Part shown: in pieces, positions 46,412 through 54,740 of the stretch
Position numbering within the stretch: the stretch's first letter is position 1
How the letters are laid out: every line of letters begins with the position of its first letter
From: Aeromonas tecta
GTDB lineage: Bacteria; Pseudomonadota; Gammaproteobacteria; Enterobacterales; Aeromonadaceae
NCBI RefSeq assembly: GCF_000820185.1
Contig: NZ_CDCA01000025.1
Location: 1-64,000, forward strand
Direction: 5' to 3'
DNA length: 64,000 nucleotides
The notes under the pieces: generated by a model
The model's input: the letters and a program-made list of their open reading frames with translations, nothing else
Databases searched by the model: none
What the model was told of the DNA's origin: nothing
Program-made: the position numbers and the translations under genes

Positions 46412-47241
46412 TGTTTGCAAGTTTCCTCATTACCCTGCGCGAGGGGCTGGAAGCCTTCCTGCTGGTCGGCATCTGCCTCTCCTACCTCGCCAAGCTGGGG
46501 GCGAGTCGTTACAACAAGTTCATCTATCTGGGGGTGGGGCTGGGTCTGCTCTCCTCCCTGGCGGTGGCCTTCCTGTTCCAGGTGGTGGTCAGCCAGTTCG
46601 AAAGCGAGCGCTACAACCACCTGCTGATGGCGGGGATCCTGATCTTTGCCACCCTGGTGCTCACCTACATGGCGGTCTGGATGCAGAAGCAGGGCAAATC
46701 CCAGGTAGGCACCATGAAGGCCCAGATTGACGCGGCCATCGACGGCGGCAACCTGTTTGGCCTGGTGCTGCTCGCCTTCCTGGCGGTAATGCGGGAAGGC
46801 TTCGAGACTGTGCTGTTCTTCTCGGCGCTGATCTACTCGGGTCAGGGGGTGGATCTCCAGTCCGGTCTGACTGGCGCACTGGCGGGGCTGGCCCTCTCCC
46901 TGCTGCTGGTGTGGATGCTGCTGCGATCCACTCGCAAGGTGGCGCTCGCCCCCTTCTTCCGCTGGACCGGCCTGCTCATCATCATCATCGCTGCCGGCCT
47001 GCTGTCGTCTGCCGTCAATATGCTACAGGCGGCGGGGGTCATCACTCTCTGGACTACCCCGGTGTTCAACATCAGCCATATCCTCGACGATAGAGGCGTA
47101 TTTGGCACCTTCTTGCGCGCCCTGTTCGGCTACAATGCCTCCCCGGCCGGCCTGCAACTGGCCACCTGGCTGACTTATCTGGCGGTCTTTGTGACCATCT
47201 GGTATCGCAACTACAAGCCGGTTGAAGCCAACAAGGCATAA
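46411..47241 (+). CDS. FTR1-family iron permease
   Basis: A 276-residue protein with seven membrane helices and both diagnostic REGLE (about 10-14) and REGFE (about 129-133) motifs that bind Fe(III) during transport. FTR1 permeases couple uptake to oxidation of Fe(II); the usual EfeO/EfeB partners are absent here and the upstream multihaem protein takes their place. It is followed by a terminator. Confidence 0.95.
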   Translation: MFASFLITLREGLEAFLLVGICLSYLAKLGASRYNKFIYLGVGLGLLSSLAVAFLFQVVVSQFESERYNHLLMAGILIFATLVLTYMAVWMQKQGKSQVGTMKAQIDAAIDGGNLFGLVLLAFLAVMREGFETVLFFSALIYSGQGVDLQSGLTGALAGLALSLLLVWMLLRSTRKVALAPFFRWTGLLIIIIAAGLLSSAVNMLQAAGVITLWTTPVFNISHILDDRGVFGTFLRALFGYNASPAGLQLATWLTYLAVFVTIWYRNYKPVEANKA

Positions 47242-47257
47242 GTCACTTTTTCAGTAG

Positions 47258-47279
47258 CGGGGCCTGCGGGCCCCTTTTC
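47258..47279 (+). terminator. Terminator of the cytochrome-FTR1 operon
   Basis: GGGGCC (47259-47264) pairs with GGCCCC (47269-47274) around TGCG, followed by TTTT. It lies 17 bases after the FTR1 stop. Confidence 0.85.
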
Positions 47280-47313
47280 TCCTTGTCTCGTGGATAGCGT
47301 TGGATTGTGATTG

Positions 47314-48738
47314 ATGGGCGATAACAGCAGTAAAAAAATGGCCGTGCTGGGCGCGGGTCCGGCCGGTCTGATGGCGGCCTGGCGTCTGCGCCAGGCGGGC
47401 TTTGCGGTCACCCTGTTCGAGCAGGAGAACGTGGTGGGCGGCATGTGTGCCACCCAGCGCTTCGCGGGCAAGGATGGCGATTATCGCTTCGACTACGGCG
47501 GTCACCGTTTCATCACCAAGAACCCGGAGCTGCTCTCCTTTATCGACGAGCTGATGGGCGACGATCTGCTGCATGCCGAGCGCAAGAGCGTTATCCGCTT
47601 CGCCGGACGCACCTATGACTACCCCCTCAACCTGCCAAATCTGCTGAAAACGGCGCCGCTCTCCCTGATGGCGGGGGCGGTGAGGGATCTGCTGCTGTTG
47701 CCCTTTGCCAACAAACCCACCGATTTTGCCAAGGCGAGCTTCGCCGAGTGGATCCAGAGTCACTTCGGTCGCACCCTCTATCGCCAATTCTTCGAGGGTT
47801 ATACCGGCAAGCTGTGGGGCATCAACCCGGATCGGCTCTCCGCCGACTGGGCCGGTCAGCGCATCAGCCTCATCGATCTGAAAGACGTGGCCCGCCGCCT
47901 GCTGCCAAGGCGCAAGGGCAACCTCTCGGTGCGTACCTATGCCCGCAAGTACCGCTACCCCAAATATGGCTTCGGCCAGATCTTCACCACCCTGGGGGAG
48001 CGGCTGGTCGCAGAAGGGGTTGAGCTCAAGACAAGCGCCACCATCACTCGGCTCGTTCAGGCCGATGGCCGCATCCAGAGAGTGAATTGGCAGCATGATG
48101 GCGTGGAGCAGAGCGAGGCCTTCGATCAGGTGATCTCCACCCTGCCGCTGCCGCTCACCTGCCAGCACCTCGGTCTTCCCTGCGAGCTGCACTACCGCGC
48201 CCTGCGCTTCGTCAATATGCCGCTGAATCAGGAAAACCTGTCGGACAACACCTGGCAGTACCTCTCGGATCCGCACATCCTCGCCACCCGCTTGCAGGAG
48301 CCGCGCCGCCGCAGCCCCTTTATGGCGCCCGCAGGTAAAACCTCGGTGATGCTGGAAGTCCCCTGCAATCCGGGGGATGAAACCTGGCATGCGCCGCTGG
48401 CCAGCCTGCGCGAGCGAGTCAGCCAGGATCTGGCGAGCCTGGGGGTCGATACCACCCGGCTCGGGGAAGAGACCTTCGAAGCGCGCAGTGAATATGCCTA
48501 CCCGCTGATGGATCTCGGTTATCAGGGACGGCGCGATGCAGCCATCCAGCTGTTGATGCCCATTGGCAACCTCATCATGAGCGGCCGCCAGGGGACTTTT
48601 CGTTACATCTTCACCGACACCGCCATGGAGATGGGGCTGATGGCCGCCGACATGGTGATCGACGGGGTGGACAGACGGCACGCCATCTTCAATCATCGCA
48701 ACGAAAATACCGTGATCGAGACCCAGAGTGTGGCCTGA
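47314..48738 (+). CDS. FAD-dependent oxidoreductase (protoporphyrinogen oxidase / UDP-galactopyranose mutase-like)
   Basis: A 474-residue flavoprotein. An N-terminal Rossmann dinucleotide fold has GAGPAG, then 'FEQENVVGGMC' and 'FDYGGHRFITKNPELL', typical of the amine oxidase/UDP-galactopyranose mutase superfamily. A C-terminal FAD-contact stretch is 'LIMSGRQGTFRYIFTDTAMEMG'. The substrate is unknown. The two GT-C-like membrane proteins downstream suggest a glycan role, while the position next to haem and iron genes leaves other redox roles open. ATG 47314 follows a TTG at 47311. Confidence 0.8.
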   Translation: MGDNSSKKMAVLGAGPAGLMAAWRLRQAGFAVTLFEQENVVGGMCATQRFAGKDGDYRFDYGGHRFITKNPELLSFIDELMGDDLLHAERKSVIRFAGRTYDYPLNLPNLLKTAPLSLMAGAVRDLLLLPFANKPTDFAKASFAEWIQSHFGRTLYRQFFEGYTGKLWGINPDRLSADWAGQRISLIDLKDVARRLLPRRKGNLSVRTYARKYRYPKYGFGQIFTTLGERLVAEGVELKTSATITRLVQADGRIQRVNWQHDGVEQSEAFDQVISTLPLPLTCQHLGLPCELHYRALRFVNMPLNQENLSDNTWQYLSDPHILATRLQEPRRRSPFMAPAGKTSVMLEVPCNPGDETWHAPLASLRERVSQDLASLGVDTTRLGEETFEARSEYAYPLMDLGYQGRRDAAIQLLMPIGNLIMSGRQGTFRYIFTDTAMEMGLMAADMVIDGVDRRHAIFNHRNENTVIETQSVA

Positions 48739-48846
48739 CATGGTGGCAGACACCCTGCCACTTTCGATCATCGCGACCAAGATGCAGTGACTGACACCCA
48801 CAACCGGGCCTGAGTCAGCTTGAACAACACATACAAGGAGCCAAGG

Positions 48847-49404
48847 ATGCCTATTCGTGCCGGTCTTATCGCCCTCTTATTGCTGACGACCATGGGACAG
48901 GCTCAGGCCTACTCCTACGCGGCCGCGGGCAAGGAGCCCCTGATCGATGCCCGCGAGCAGTTGTTGACAGCCGCTAGCGAAGGACAGGATGCCAGCGCCG
49001 TGCTGGCCAGCCTCACCGAGGAGCTCACCTACCTCGAGCAGCATCACAAGGTGGTGCTGCAGGCGCCGCTGGCCGAGGCCATCAAAAACAAGGATGCGGC
49101 AGCGACCGCAACCCTGCTTAACCGCGCCTACAAGGCCGAGATCGAGCGCCGTCTCGAGGGTGTCGGCCAGAATCTGGGGGACTACCAGACCGCCAAGGTG
49201 CTGGTGGTCAAGAGCAAGCGCTTCCTGGACTTGATCCTTCCGGCCCTGAGTGAAGAAGATCGCAAGGCTGCCGACGGGGCCCTGGCCAAAGTGCTGGATG
49301 CCATCGGCAACCCGGGCGTGTTCGGGGTAGGTGCCAAGGTCGCCGATGAGAAGGCATTCAAGGCCGCCGAGCAGGATCTGATGGCCGTGCTGGCGCCACT
49401 CTGA
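48847..49404 (+). CDS. Small exported helical protein of unknown function
   Basis: A 185-residue protein with a signal peptide (cleavage near AQA-Y) and a mature part rich in Ala, Leu, Glu and Lys, predicted all-helical. AAGGAG lies upstream of ATG 48847. It is probably periplasmic. No family is recognised; a link to the nearby FTR1 gene is possible but unproven. Confidence 0.8.
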   Translation: MPIRAGLIALLLLTTMGQAQAYSYAAAGKEPLIDAREQLLTAASEGQDASAVLASLTEELTYLEQHHKVVLQAPLAEAIKNKDAAATATLLNRAYKAEIERRLEGVGQNLGDYQTAKVLVVKSKRFLDLILPALSEEDRKAADGALAKVLDAIGNPGVFGVGAKVADEKAFKAAEQDLMAVLAPL

Positions 49405-50874
49405 TTGCCACCCATCAGTCGTAGCCAATCTATCCCCTCTCCCTCCGGGCGAGGGCTGGGTGAGGAGAGCGTTAATCAGGAGCCTCCAGGATCCAGTCCT
49501 CCGTTTTTCTCTCCCCCTCATCCCCAACCCTTCTCCCGCAAGGGGAGAAAGGAGCAATGTGTTGCCAGCCCTATCTGGCTGCTGCTCCTGCTGCAAGGGG
49601 TTTGGATGGGCTGGCTGCTGGCCTTCCCGGTGGCGCTCGATTCCGACGATGCCCTGAACTTCGCCCACGGGGTGGTACGTTTCAGCGTGCTGGAGTTCTC
49701 CCCTCACTTCCCCGGCTACCCCGCCTTTATCTGGCTCGCCCGCCTGCTCAATCTGATGGTGGATAATCCTGCTGCTGCGGTGCAGTGGGCCAGCCTGCTT
49801 GGCAGCAGCCTGCTGCCCCCCTTGAGTGCTTTTCTGGCAGCGCGGCTGTGGCAACGGCCAGCCTTGCTGGCGCCGGTGTGGCTCACTGCGATGGCGCTGC
49901 CACTCACCCCGACCCTGGCGCTCTCCGGTCTCTCCGATGGACCGGCGCTGGCCGCCTGGCTCGGCACCCTGCTGGCACTGCGTTCTTCGTCATCGGTGTC
50001 TTCGCGTCGGCTGGCCCTTGCGGGGCTGTTGCTGGGCTTGCTGCTGGCGCTGCGACCCTCCTATTTCGTGCTGGCGCTGCTGCCGCTCTGGCAGGGATGG
50101 CAACACAAGGGGCAGCGGCTCGCCTTCCTCACTCCCATCGTCCTGGTGGGGCTCGCCTGCCTGTTGTTTGTCTGGCAGGCGGATGGCTGGGCCTATTTCA
50201 GCGAAGGACGGCGCTTTACCGACGGCCACTTCCACCTCTGGGGCAACACGGCGGCGGCCCACGGTTCGCGCCTGCTGAGCTGGGGCCAGACCCTGAATAT
50301 CCAGCTCGGCCCGCTCTGGCCGCTGCTGATGGGCATGCTGCTCTGGCCGCTCTGGTCAAAGGCCAAGCCAACACATCTTGATAGAAGCTGGATCCTCGGC
50401 TGGCTCGCCCTGCTGCTCTGGACTCTGTTTGGCCAGAACCCGGATAACCCCCGCCACCTCGCACCGATCCTCTACCTTGGCCTGATCCTGCTGGCCGGAT
50501 GCTTGCCTGCGGCAAGGCCTGTCGCCGCTTGGCCAATGAAAGCGGCCATGCTGGGGGCGCTGGCGCTGTTGGGTACCACTTTGATCCCGCCCAGTTTGCC
50601 GGCCATGAGTCGGGCCAGCGCACTGGCCGAGCAGCGCTGTCCGGCGCTGGTGACCCAGTGGGGGGTGCGCCTGCTGCGCGAGAGCACGGCCTTGCCTGTC
50701 ACCGATGGCTGGTACGGGGGCGATGCCCGCCTCGCCCTGGCCCAGGGCGCCTGCCGCCTCAGCCGCCGGCCCCTGGCGGCAAGCGAGCTACCCGGCCCCT
50801 TTGAGGCGCACTGGTTCGCCCCCCGCTTTCGCACCGAACCCGGCCTCTGGCTCGCCATACCACGCCAAGGCTAA
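49405..50874 (+). CDS. GT-C-like polytopic membrane protein
   Basis: A hydrophobic protein with about ten membrane helices. An acidic 'DSDDA' motif (about 79-83 of the longest frame) lies in the first periplasmic loop, as in lipid-linked-sugar glycosyltransferases of the GT-C fold. The start is uncertain. The frame opens at TTG 49405, but its first 50 residues are encoded by the two repeats and are Pro/Ser-rich. The first in-frame ATG (residue 68) would cut the first helix. It is a likely polysaccharide or lipid glycosylation enzyme, by inference. Confidence 0.65.
   Translation: MPPISRSQSIPSPSGRGLGEESVNQEPPGSSPPFFSPPHPQPFSRKGRKEQCVASPIWLLLLLQGVWMGWLLAFPVALDSDDALNFAHGVVRFSVLEFSPHFPGYPAFIWLARLLNLMVDNPAAAVQWASLLGSSLLPPLSAFLAARLWQRPALLAPVWLTAMALPLTPTLALSGLSDGPALAAWLGTLLALRSSSSVSSRRLALAGLLLGLLLALRPSYFVLALLPLWQGWQHKGQRLAFLTPIVLVGLACLLFVWQADGWAYFSEGRRFTDGHFHLWGNTAAAHGSRLLSWGQTLNIQLGPLWPLLMGMLLWPLWSKAKPTHLDRSWILGWLALLLWTLFGQNPDNPRHLAPILYLGLILLAGCLPAARPVAAWPMKAAMLGALALLGTTLIPPSLPAMSRASALAEQRCPALVTQWGVRLLRESTALPVTDGWYGGDARLALAQGACRLSRRPLAASELPGPFEAHWFAPRFRTEPGLWLAIPRQG
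49433..49468 (+). repeat. Palindromic intergenic repeat, copy A
   Basis: A CCCTCTCCCT-GGGCGAGGG-TGGGTGAGG element of a type common in gammaproteobacterial intergenic DNA. Copy B lies 40 bases on in the opposite orientation. Confidence 0.7.
49509..49553 (-). repeat. Palindromic intergenic repeat, copy B
   Basis: The inverse of copy A, with the same core (TCTCCCC...GGGAGAAGGG...TGAGGGGG read on the minus strand). It also forms a local TTCTCCC/GGGGAGAA hairpin. It lies in the apparent 5' end of the next reading frame. Confidence 0.7.
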
Positions 50875-50968
50875 GCTGCCCGCTCACCATATGGGTAACC
50901 AGACCCTATAGGCTCCCTCTCTCGGCTCGACTAAACTCACTGCGCATTCGCCATGGGAGGTTTTGTCG

Positions 50969-52615
50969 ATGAAGGGGATCAGGGAGTGGGTGCTCGTCCT
51001 GCCGGTGCTGCTGCTCGCCTGCTCGCTCCTGCTGCTGCCCATCTGGCTACAGGGGGGAACTCGGGGGCATGACCTGTTCCACCATCTGCTGTCGGGCCAC
51101 TATTTCGCCCAGCAGCTGTGGCAGGGGGAGCTCTATCCACGCTGGCTGATGGCCATGAACGGCGGCTTTGGCAGCCCGACCTTCTTCTTTTATCCACCGC
51201 TACCCTATTACGTCAGCGCCCTCTTTGCCGGTCCTGGCGCCCTCGCCCAGCACGCCATCCAGCCGCTGCTGTGGAGCGCCAGTCTGGCGCTGTTGCTCTC
51301 CGGCATCACCGCCTATCTCTGGCTGCGCAGCGTCAGCACACCCGGCCGCGCCCTGCTGGTCAGCCTGCTCTATCTGGCCCTGCCCTACCACCTCACCATG
51401 GATCTCTATGCCCGCTTCGCCCTTGCCGAGTTTTGGGCCTTCGTCTGGGCGCCGCTGATCCTGCTGGGGCAGGATCTCGCCACCCGGCAACAACGCAGCG
51501 GCCTGCTCCTGCTGGTGTTCGCCTTGGCGCTGCTGGCGTTTTCCCACCTGCCCAGTCTGCTGCTGATGATGGGGCTCATCTGCCTGCGTGCCCTGCTGCT
51601 CGCCTGGCGTGGCCGCACCCTGCGCCCCTGCTGGCAAGTGCTGGGAGCACAGTTGCTGGGGCTCTGCATGGCGGCCGCCCTGCTGCTGCCCGCTCTGGCC
51701 GATCAGGGGGGCATCTCCATGGAGCTGATGCGCGGCGGCATGTTCGATTTCAAACGCAACTTCCTCGACCGCTTGCCAACCGGGTGGGGAGACTGGCGTT
51801 TTCGCGCCCACCTTGGCTGGCAGAGCGTGCTGACCATGGCCTTGCTGCTGGCCGCCTGGGCCGCCGCCCGCGAGCCGCACCATCCCGAGCTCTTGTGCTG
51901 GGGAGTGATCGGGGTCGGCGCCTTCCTGATGATGCTGCCTCCAAGTCAGCCCATCTGGTCTTTGCTGCCCCCGCTGCAACGGGTGCAGTTCCCCTGGCGC
52001 CTGAACCTTATCCTCGCCTTGGCGACTGTGGCCGTGGTGGCACTGGCAAGCCCAGCCCACCGCCCTTGGCAAGGGCTGTGGTGGGGGTTGTTGTTGCTGA
52101 CGCTGATCTCTTCTTTCGCCTATCTCTACCATGCCCCGCTCACCCAGGCGCCGGAGAAAACCGCCATCGCGGACGAGTTCGACAGCAAACGCAGCGCCCG
52201 CGAATATCGGCCAAAACAAGTGCCAAGCGGCCTGTTCGCACCAACCTTGCTCGCCTGGAAGGATGAGTTTCTGCCCCCGATCAGCGCCGACCAACCCGGT
52301 GCCAGCTGGACGGTGCAGCGCTGGCAACCCCGCGCACTGGCACTGGACGTCACGGCTACGGTGCCCACCCGGCTGGTGCTGCACCAATATGATTACCCCG
52401 GCTGGCAGGCCTGGCTGGATGAGACGCTGATGCTAACGGTGAGTGCCAACCGCCAGGGCTTGCTGCAGGTCTGGGTACCCGCAGGTCGCCATCGCCTCAA
52501 CCTGGAGCTCGCGGCACGCTGGCCGGAGCGCCTCGGCAATGGTCTGTCACTGCTGGGCTGGCTGCTCTGGGCAGGGCTCGCCTGCTATCGCCGCAGGGCG
52601 CGGCCAGGGGATTGA
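50969..52615 (+). CDS. Polytopic membrane protein (6-pyruvoyl-tetrahydropterin synthase-related / GT-C-like)
   Basis: A 548-residue protein with ten or more membrane helices. It has an early periplasmic loop 'GTRGHDLFHHLLSGHYFAQQ' and 'LYPRWLMAMNGGFGSPTFFFY', which I recall as typical of the PTPS-related membrane family, and a C-terminal beta-rich domain ('LVLHQYDYPGWQAWLD'). GGGAGG precedes ATG 50969. Despite the family name it is probably a glycosyltransferase-like enzyme. It is paired with the preceding GT-C-like gene. Confidence 0.7.
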   Translation: MKGIREWVLVLPVLLLACSLLLLPIWLQGGTRGHDLFHHLLSGHYFAQQLWQGELYPRWLMAMNGGFGSPTFFFYPPLPYYVSALFAGPGALAQHAIQPLLWSASLALLLSGITAYLWLRSVSTPGRALLVSLLYLALPYHLTMDLYARFALAEFWAFVWAPLILLGQDLATRQQRSGLLLLVFALALLAFSHLPSLLLMMGLICLRALLLAWRGRTLRPCWQVLGAQLLGLCMAAALLLPALADQGGISMELMRGGMFDFKRNFLDRLPTGWGDWRFRAHLGWQSVLTMALLLAAWAAAREPHHPELLCWGVIGVGAFLMMLPPSQPIWSLLPPLQRVQFPWRLNLILALATVAVVALASPAHRPWQGLWWGLLLLTLISSFAYLYHAPLTQAPEKTAIADEFDSKRSAREYRPKQVPSGLFAPTLLAWKDEFLPPISADQPGASWTVQRWQPRALALDVTATVPTRLVLHQYDYPGWQAWLDETLMLTVSANRQGLLQVWVPAGRHRLNLELAARWPERLGNGLSLLGWLLWAGLACYRRRARPGD

Positions 52616-52731
52616 TTTGCCAGCAGATCAGACCTCCCGCCCCGGGGCGTGATAGTCCAACCAGGGGCGGCCAAAGCTGTTAAAATGAAGCTTTGTTGCG
52701 CACGCCCCATTCGCTCACGATCGGATACCCT

Positions 52732-53925
52732 ATGCCCCAGTCCACAGCCCTCTCTCCTCGCTTCCTGTTTATTCTGCTCGGTGCCCTGGCGGGTCTGACA
52801 CCGCTGGCGGTCGACATGTACCTGCCCGCGATCCCGGCCATCGCCCGGGATCTCGCCACCAGCATCGACGGTGCCCAGCTCACCATCAGCGCCTTCCTCG
52901 GCGGCTTCGCCATCGGCCAACTGTTCTACGGCCCGCTCGCCGACAGCTATGGCCGCAAACCGGTGATCCTGGCGGGACTGTCGATGTTTGCCGTCGCCTC
53001 GGTCGGCTGCGCCATGGCGGATTCCCTGCCCGAGCTGCTGGCCTGGCGTATGCTGCAAGCCGCCGGCGGGGCGGCCGGCTCCGTGGTGGTCAACGCCCTG
53101 CTGCGGGACTTGTTCGAGAAGGATGCCTTTTCCCGCGCCATGTCGTTTGTCATCCTGGTGATGACCCTGGCACCGTTGGTGGCGCCGGTGGTGGGCGGTT
53201 ACATCAGCGCCCACAGCGACTGGCGGGTGATCTTCTGGCTGCTGGTGGGGATCAGCCTGCTCATCTGTCTGGTGATGCAGTGGAAGATTCAAGAGACACT
53301 CAAACCCGAACACCGCCAGCCGCTCAAGCTCGGGCAGGTGCTGCGCAACTACTGGGGGGTGCTCTCCCATCGCGGCGCCATGGGCTATGTGCTGTGCGGC
53401 GCCCTGTCGAGCTCCGGCATGTTCGCCTTCCTGAGCGCTTCGCCCTATGTCTATATCGAATATTTCAAGGTACCGACCGAGCACTATGGCTGGCTGTTTG
53501 GCCTCAACATCCTGCTGATGATGGTGGTCACCTTCGTCAACAGTCGACTGGTGAAAGGGGTGGGCGCCGAGCGCATGCTGCAATACGGCCTGATGATGCT
53601 GCCGCTGGCCGGTGCCCTGCTCATCTATAACGCCTGGAGCCAGACGGGCGGCCTGTGGGGCATCGTCATTCCGGTGGTCTTGTTCGTCGGTCACATCAGC
53701 CTGGTGGGCGCCAACGCCATGACCGGCCTGATGGGTCACTTCCCCCAATCCGCCGGCACCGCCTCGGCGCTGGCTGGCACCCTGCGCTTTGGCGTCGGCG
53801 CCCTGGTCGGCATCCTGGTCAACCTCAATCCGCCCGAATCCCCCCTGCCCATGGCCATCGCCATCGCGGCCTGTGGTTTTGGCTCGGCGCTCAGCTACTG
53901 GCTGCTAACCGGAAAAAATCGCTGA
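52732..53925 (+). CDS. Bcr/CflA-family multidrug exporter
   Basis: A 397-residue MFS transporter with 12 membrane helices. The family motifs 'PLAVDMYLPAIPAIARDL' (helix 1), 'GPLADSYGRKPVILAG' (loop 2-3) and 'RMLQAAGGAAGSVVVNALLRD' (helix 4) are clear. It is a proton-driven exporter of drugs such as bicyclomycin or sulfonamides, or of dipeptides. ATG 52732 is chosen over the upstream TTG 52693. Confidence 0.93.
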   Translation: MPQSTALSPRFLFILLGALAGLTPLAVDMYLPAIPAIARDLATSIDGAQLTISAFLGGFAIGQLFYGPLADSYGRKPVILAGLSMFAVASVGCAMADSLPELLAWRMLQAAGGAAGSVVVNALLRDLFEKDAFSRAMSFVILVMTLAPLVAPVVGGYISAHSDWRVIFWLLVGISLLICLVMQWKIQETLKPEHRQPLKLGQVLRNYWGVLSHRGAMGYVLCGALSSSGMFAFLSASPYVYIEYFKVPTEHYGWLFGLNILLMMVVTFVNSRLVKGVGAERMLQYGLMMLPLAGALLIYNAWSQTGGLWGIVIPVVLFVGHISLVGANAMTGLMGHFPQSAGTASALAGTLRFGVGALVGILVNLNPPESPLPMAIAIAACGFGSALSYWLLTGKNR

Positions 53926-53941
53926 GGCAGGCCAACGCCAT

Positions 53942-54007
53942 AAAAAACGCGGCCCCGGCGCCACTTTCATCGAACGGGTATCGATGCAAAGGGCGCCGGG
54001 GCCGCGT
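53942..54007 (-). terminator. Long-stem terminator of the DUF4357 gene
   Basis: A 16-base GC-rich perfect stem (53947-53962 with 53992-54007) encloses a second helix (CATCGA/TCGATG). On the minus strand it is followed by six T. A second, imperfect hairpin with GAGCCGG/CCGGCTC arms lies at about 54020-54075 between it and the gene. Confidence 0.8.
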
Positions 54008-54132
54008 GCTTTGAGCCGTAAAGAGCCGGCGAGAGGGCCCAATCCAAACCTTCACTCGCCGCTACCGGCTCACAATGCTAAAAAAATCTAATCAATTGCC
54101 CTTATTCATTAGCAAAGCTGATGAACCTGAGG

Positions 54133-54600
54133 CTATTTCTTGCCAAACCCGGACTGCTTGAGGGTATAGCCAGCGCTGTTTTGCCAGGCGTCCAACCCGC
54201 TTCGATTGTTACCCGCCACCAGACTGGCGGCCAGGCTCGGGCTGTTGAACAGCTGATCGGCGATAAACACGAAGCCCCCCTCGGCGCGGGGGCCGAGCAC
54301 CCCTTTATCGAGCAGCTCCAGGCGCAGCTCGATCACCGCCTCGCGCAGGGAAGCCGCATCTTCACCGTTGGCGGTGGATCCCGCCTGCACCATGAAACCG
54401 GGATTTTGCCGTTTGCCGACCGGATAGCCGTGGGCTTCCGCCCCCTTGCCGTTGAAATGGTAGAGCTCGCGCTCCCCCGGTTTGTTGTCGGAGAGCGCCT
54501 TTTGCAGGGTCATCAGCTCGTTATAAATATCGATGGGAACCACGGCAGCCTGCTTGGTGCCCTTGCTATCGATGATAAAACTGACTTGCTTGTGTAACAT
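54133..54600 (-). CDS. DUF4357-domain protein with antitoxin-like N-terminus
   Basis: A 155-residue soluble protein. Residues 5-40 ('VSFIIDSKGTKQAAVVPIDIYNELMTLQKAL') resemble the N-terminal strand-helix of Phd/YefM-type or prevent-host-death proteins. The C-terminal half ending in 'LAASLVAGNNRSGLDAWQN' resembles DUF4357, a domain often fused to nucleases. No toxin partner is adjacent. The function is unknown. It is convergent with the Bcr-like gene and ends at an unusually long terminator hairpin. Confidence 0.7.
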   Translation of the reverse strand: MLHKQVSFIIDSKGTKQAAVVPIDIYNELMTLQKALSDNKPGERELYHFNGKGAEAHGYPVGKRQNPGFMVQAGSTANGEDAASLREAVIELRLELLDKGVLGPRAEGGFVFIADQLFNSPSLAASLVAGNNRSGLDAWQNSAGYTLKQSGFGKK

Positions 54601-54740
54601 CCCTGCTCATCCTGTGACCCATGGAAGCCTCTATTCTAACCACCTCTGGCGGCTGGGATCCAGCAAGGATCCTCACCTCTTTTGCAGCCGCGATCACTAA
54701 CTGGCATAGTGAAAGCCATTGACCATCAACCGGTTATCAC

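Noticed and set aside
47251..48801. A 516-codon frame antisense to the flavoprotein gene
   Set aside because: The plus strand carries the GAGPAG flavin motif and family blocks. The antisense frame has no recognisable domain.
51200..53748. Long antisense frames opposite the second GT-C-like gene and the Bcr-like exporter
   Set aside because: Same antisense composition effect; no ribosome sites and no domains.
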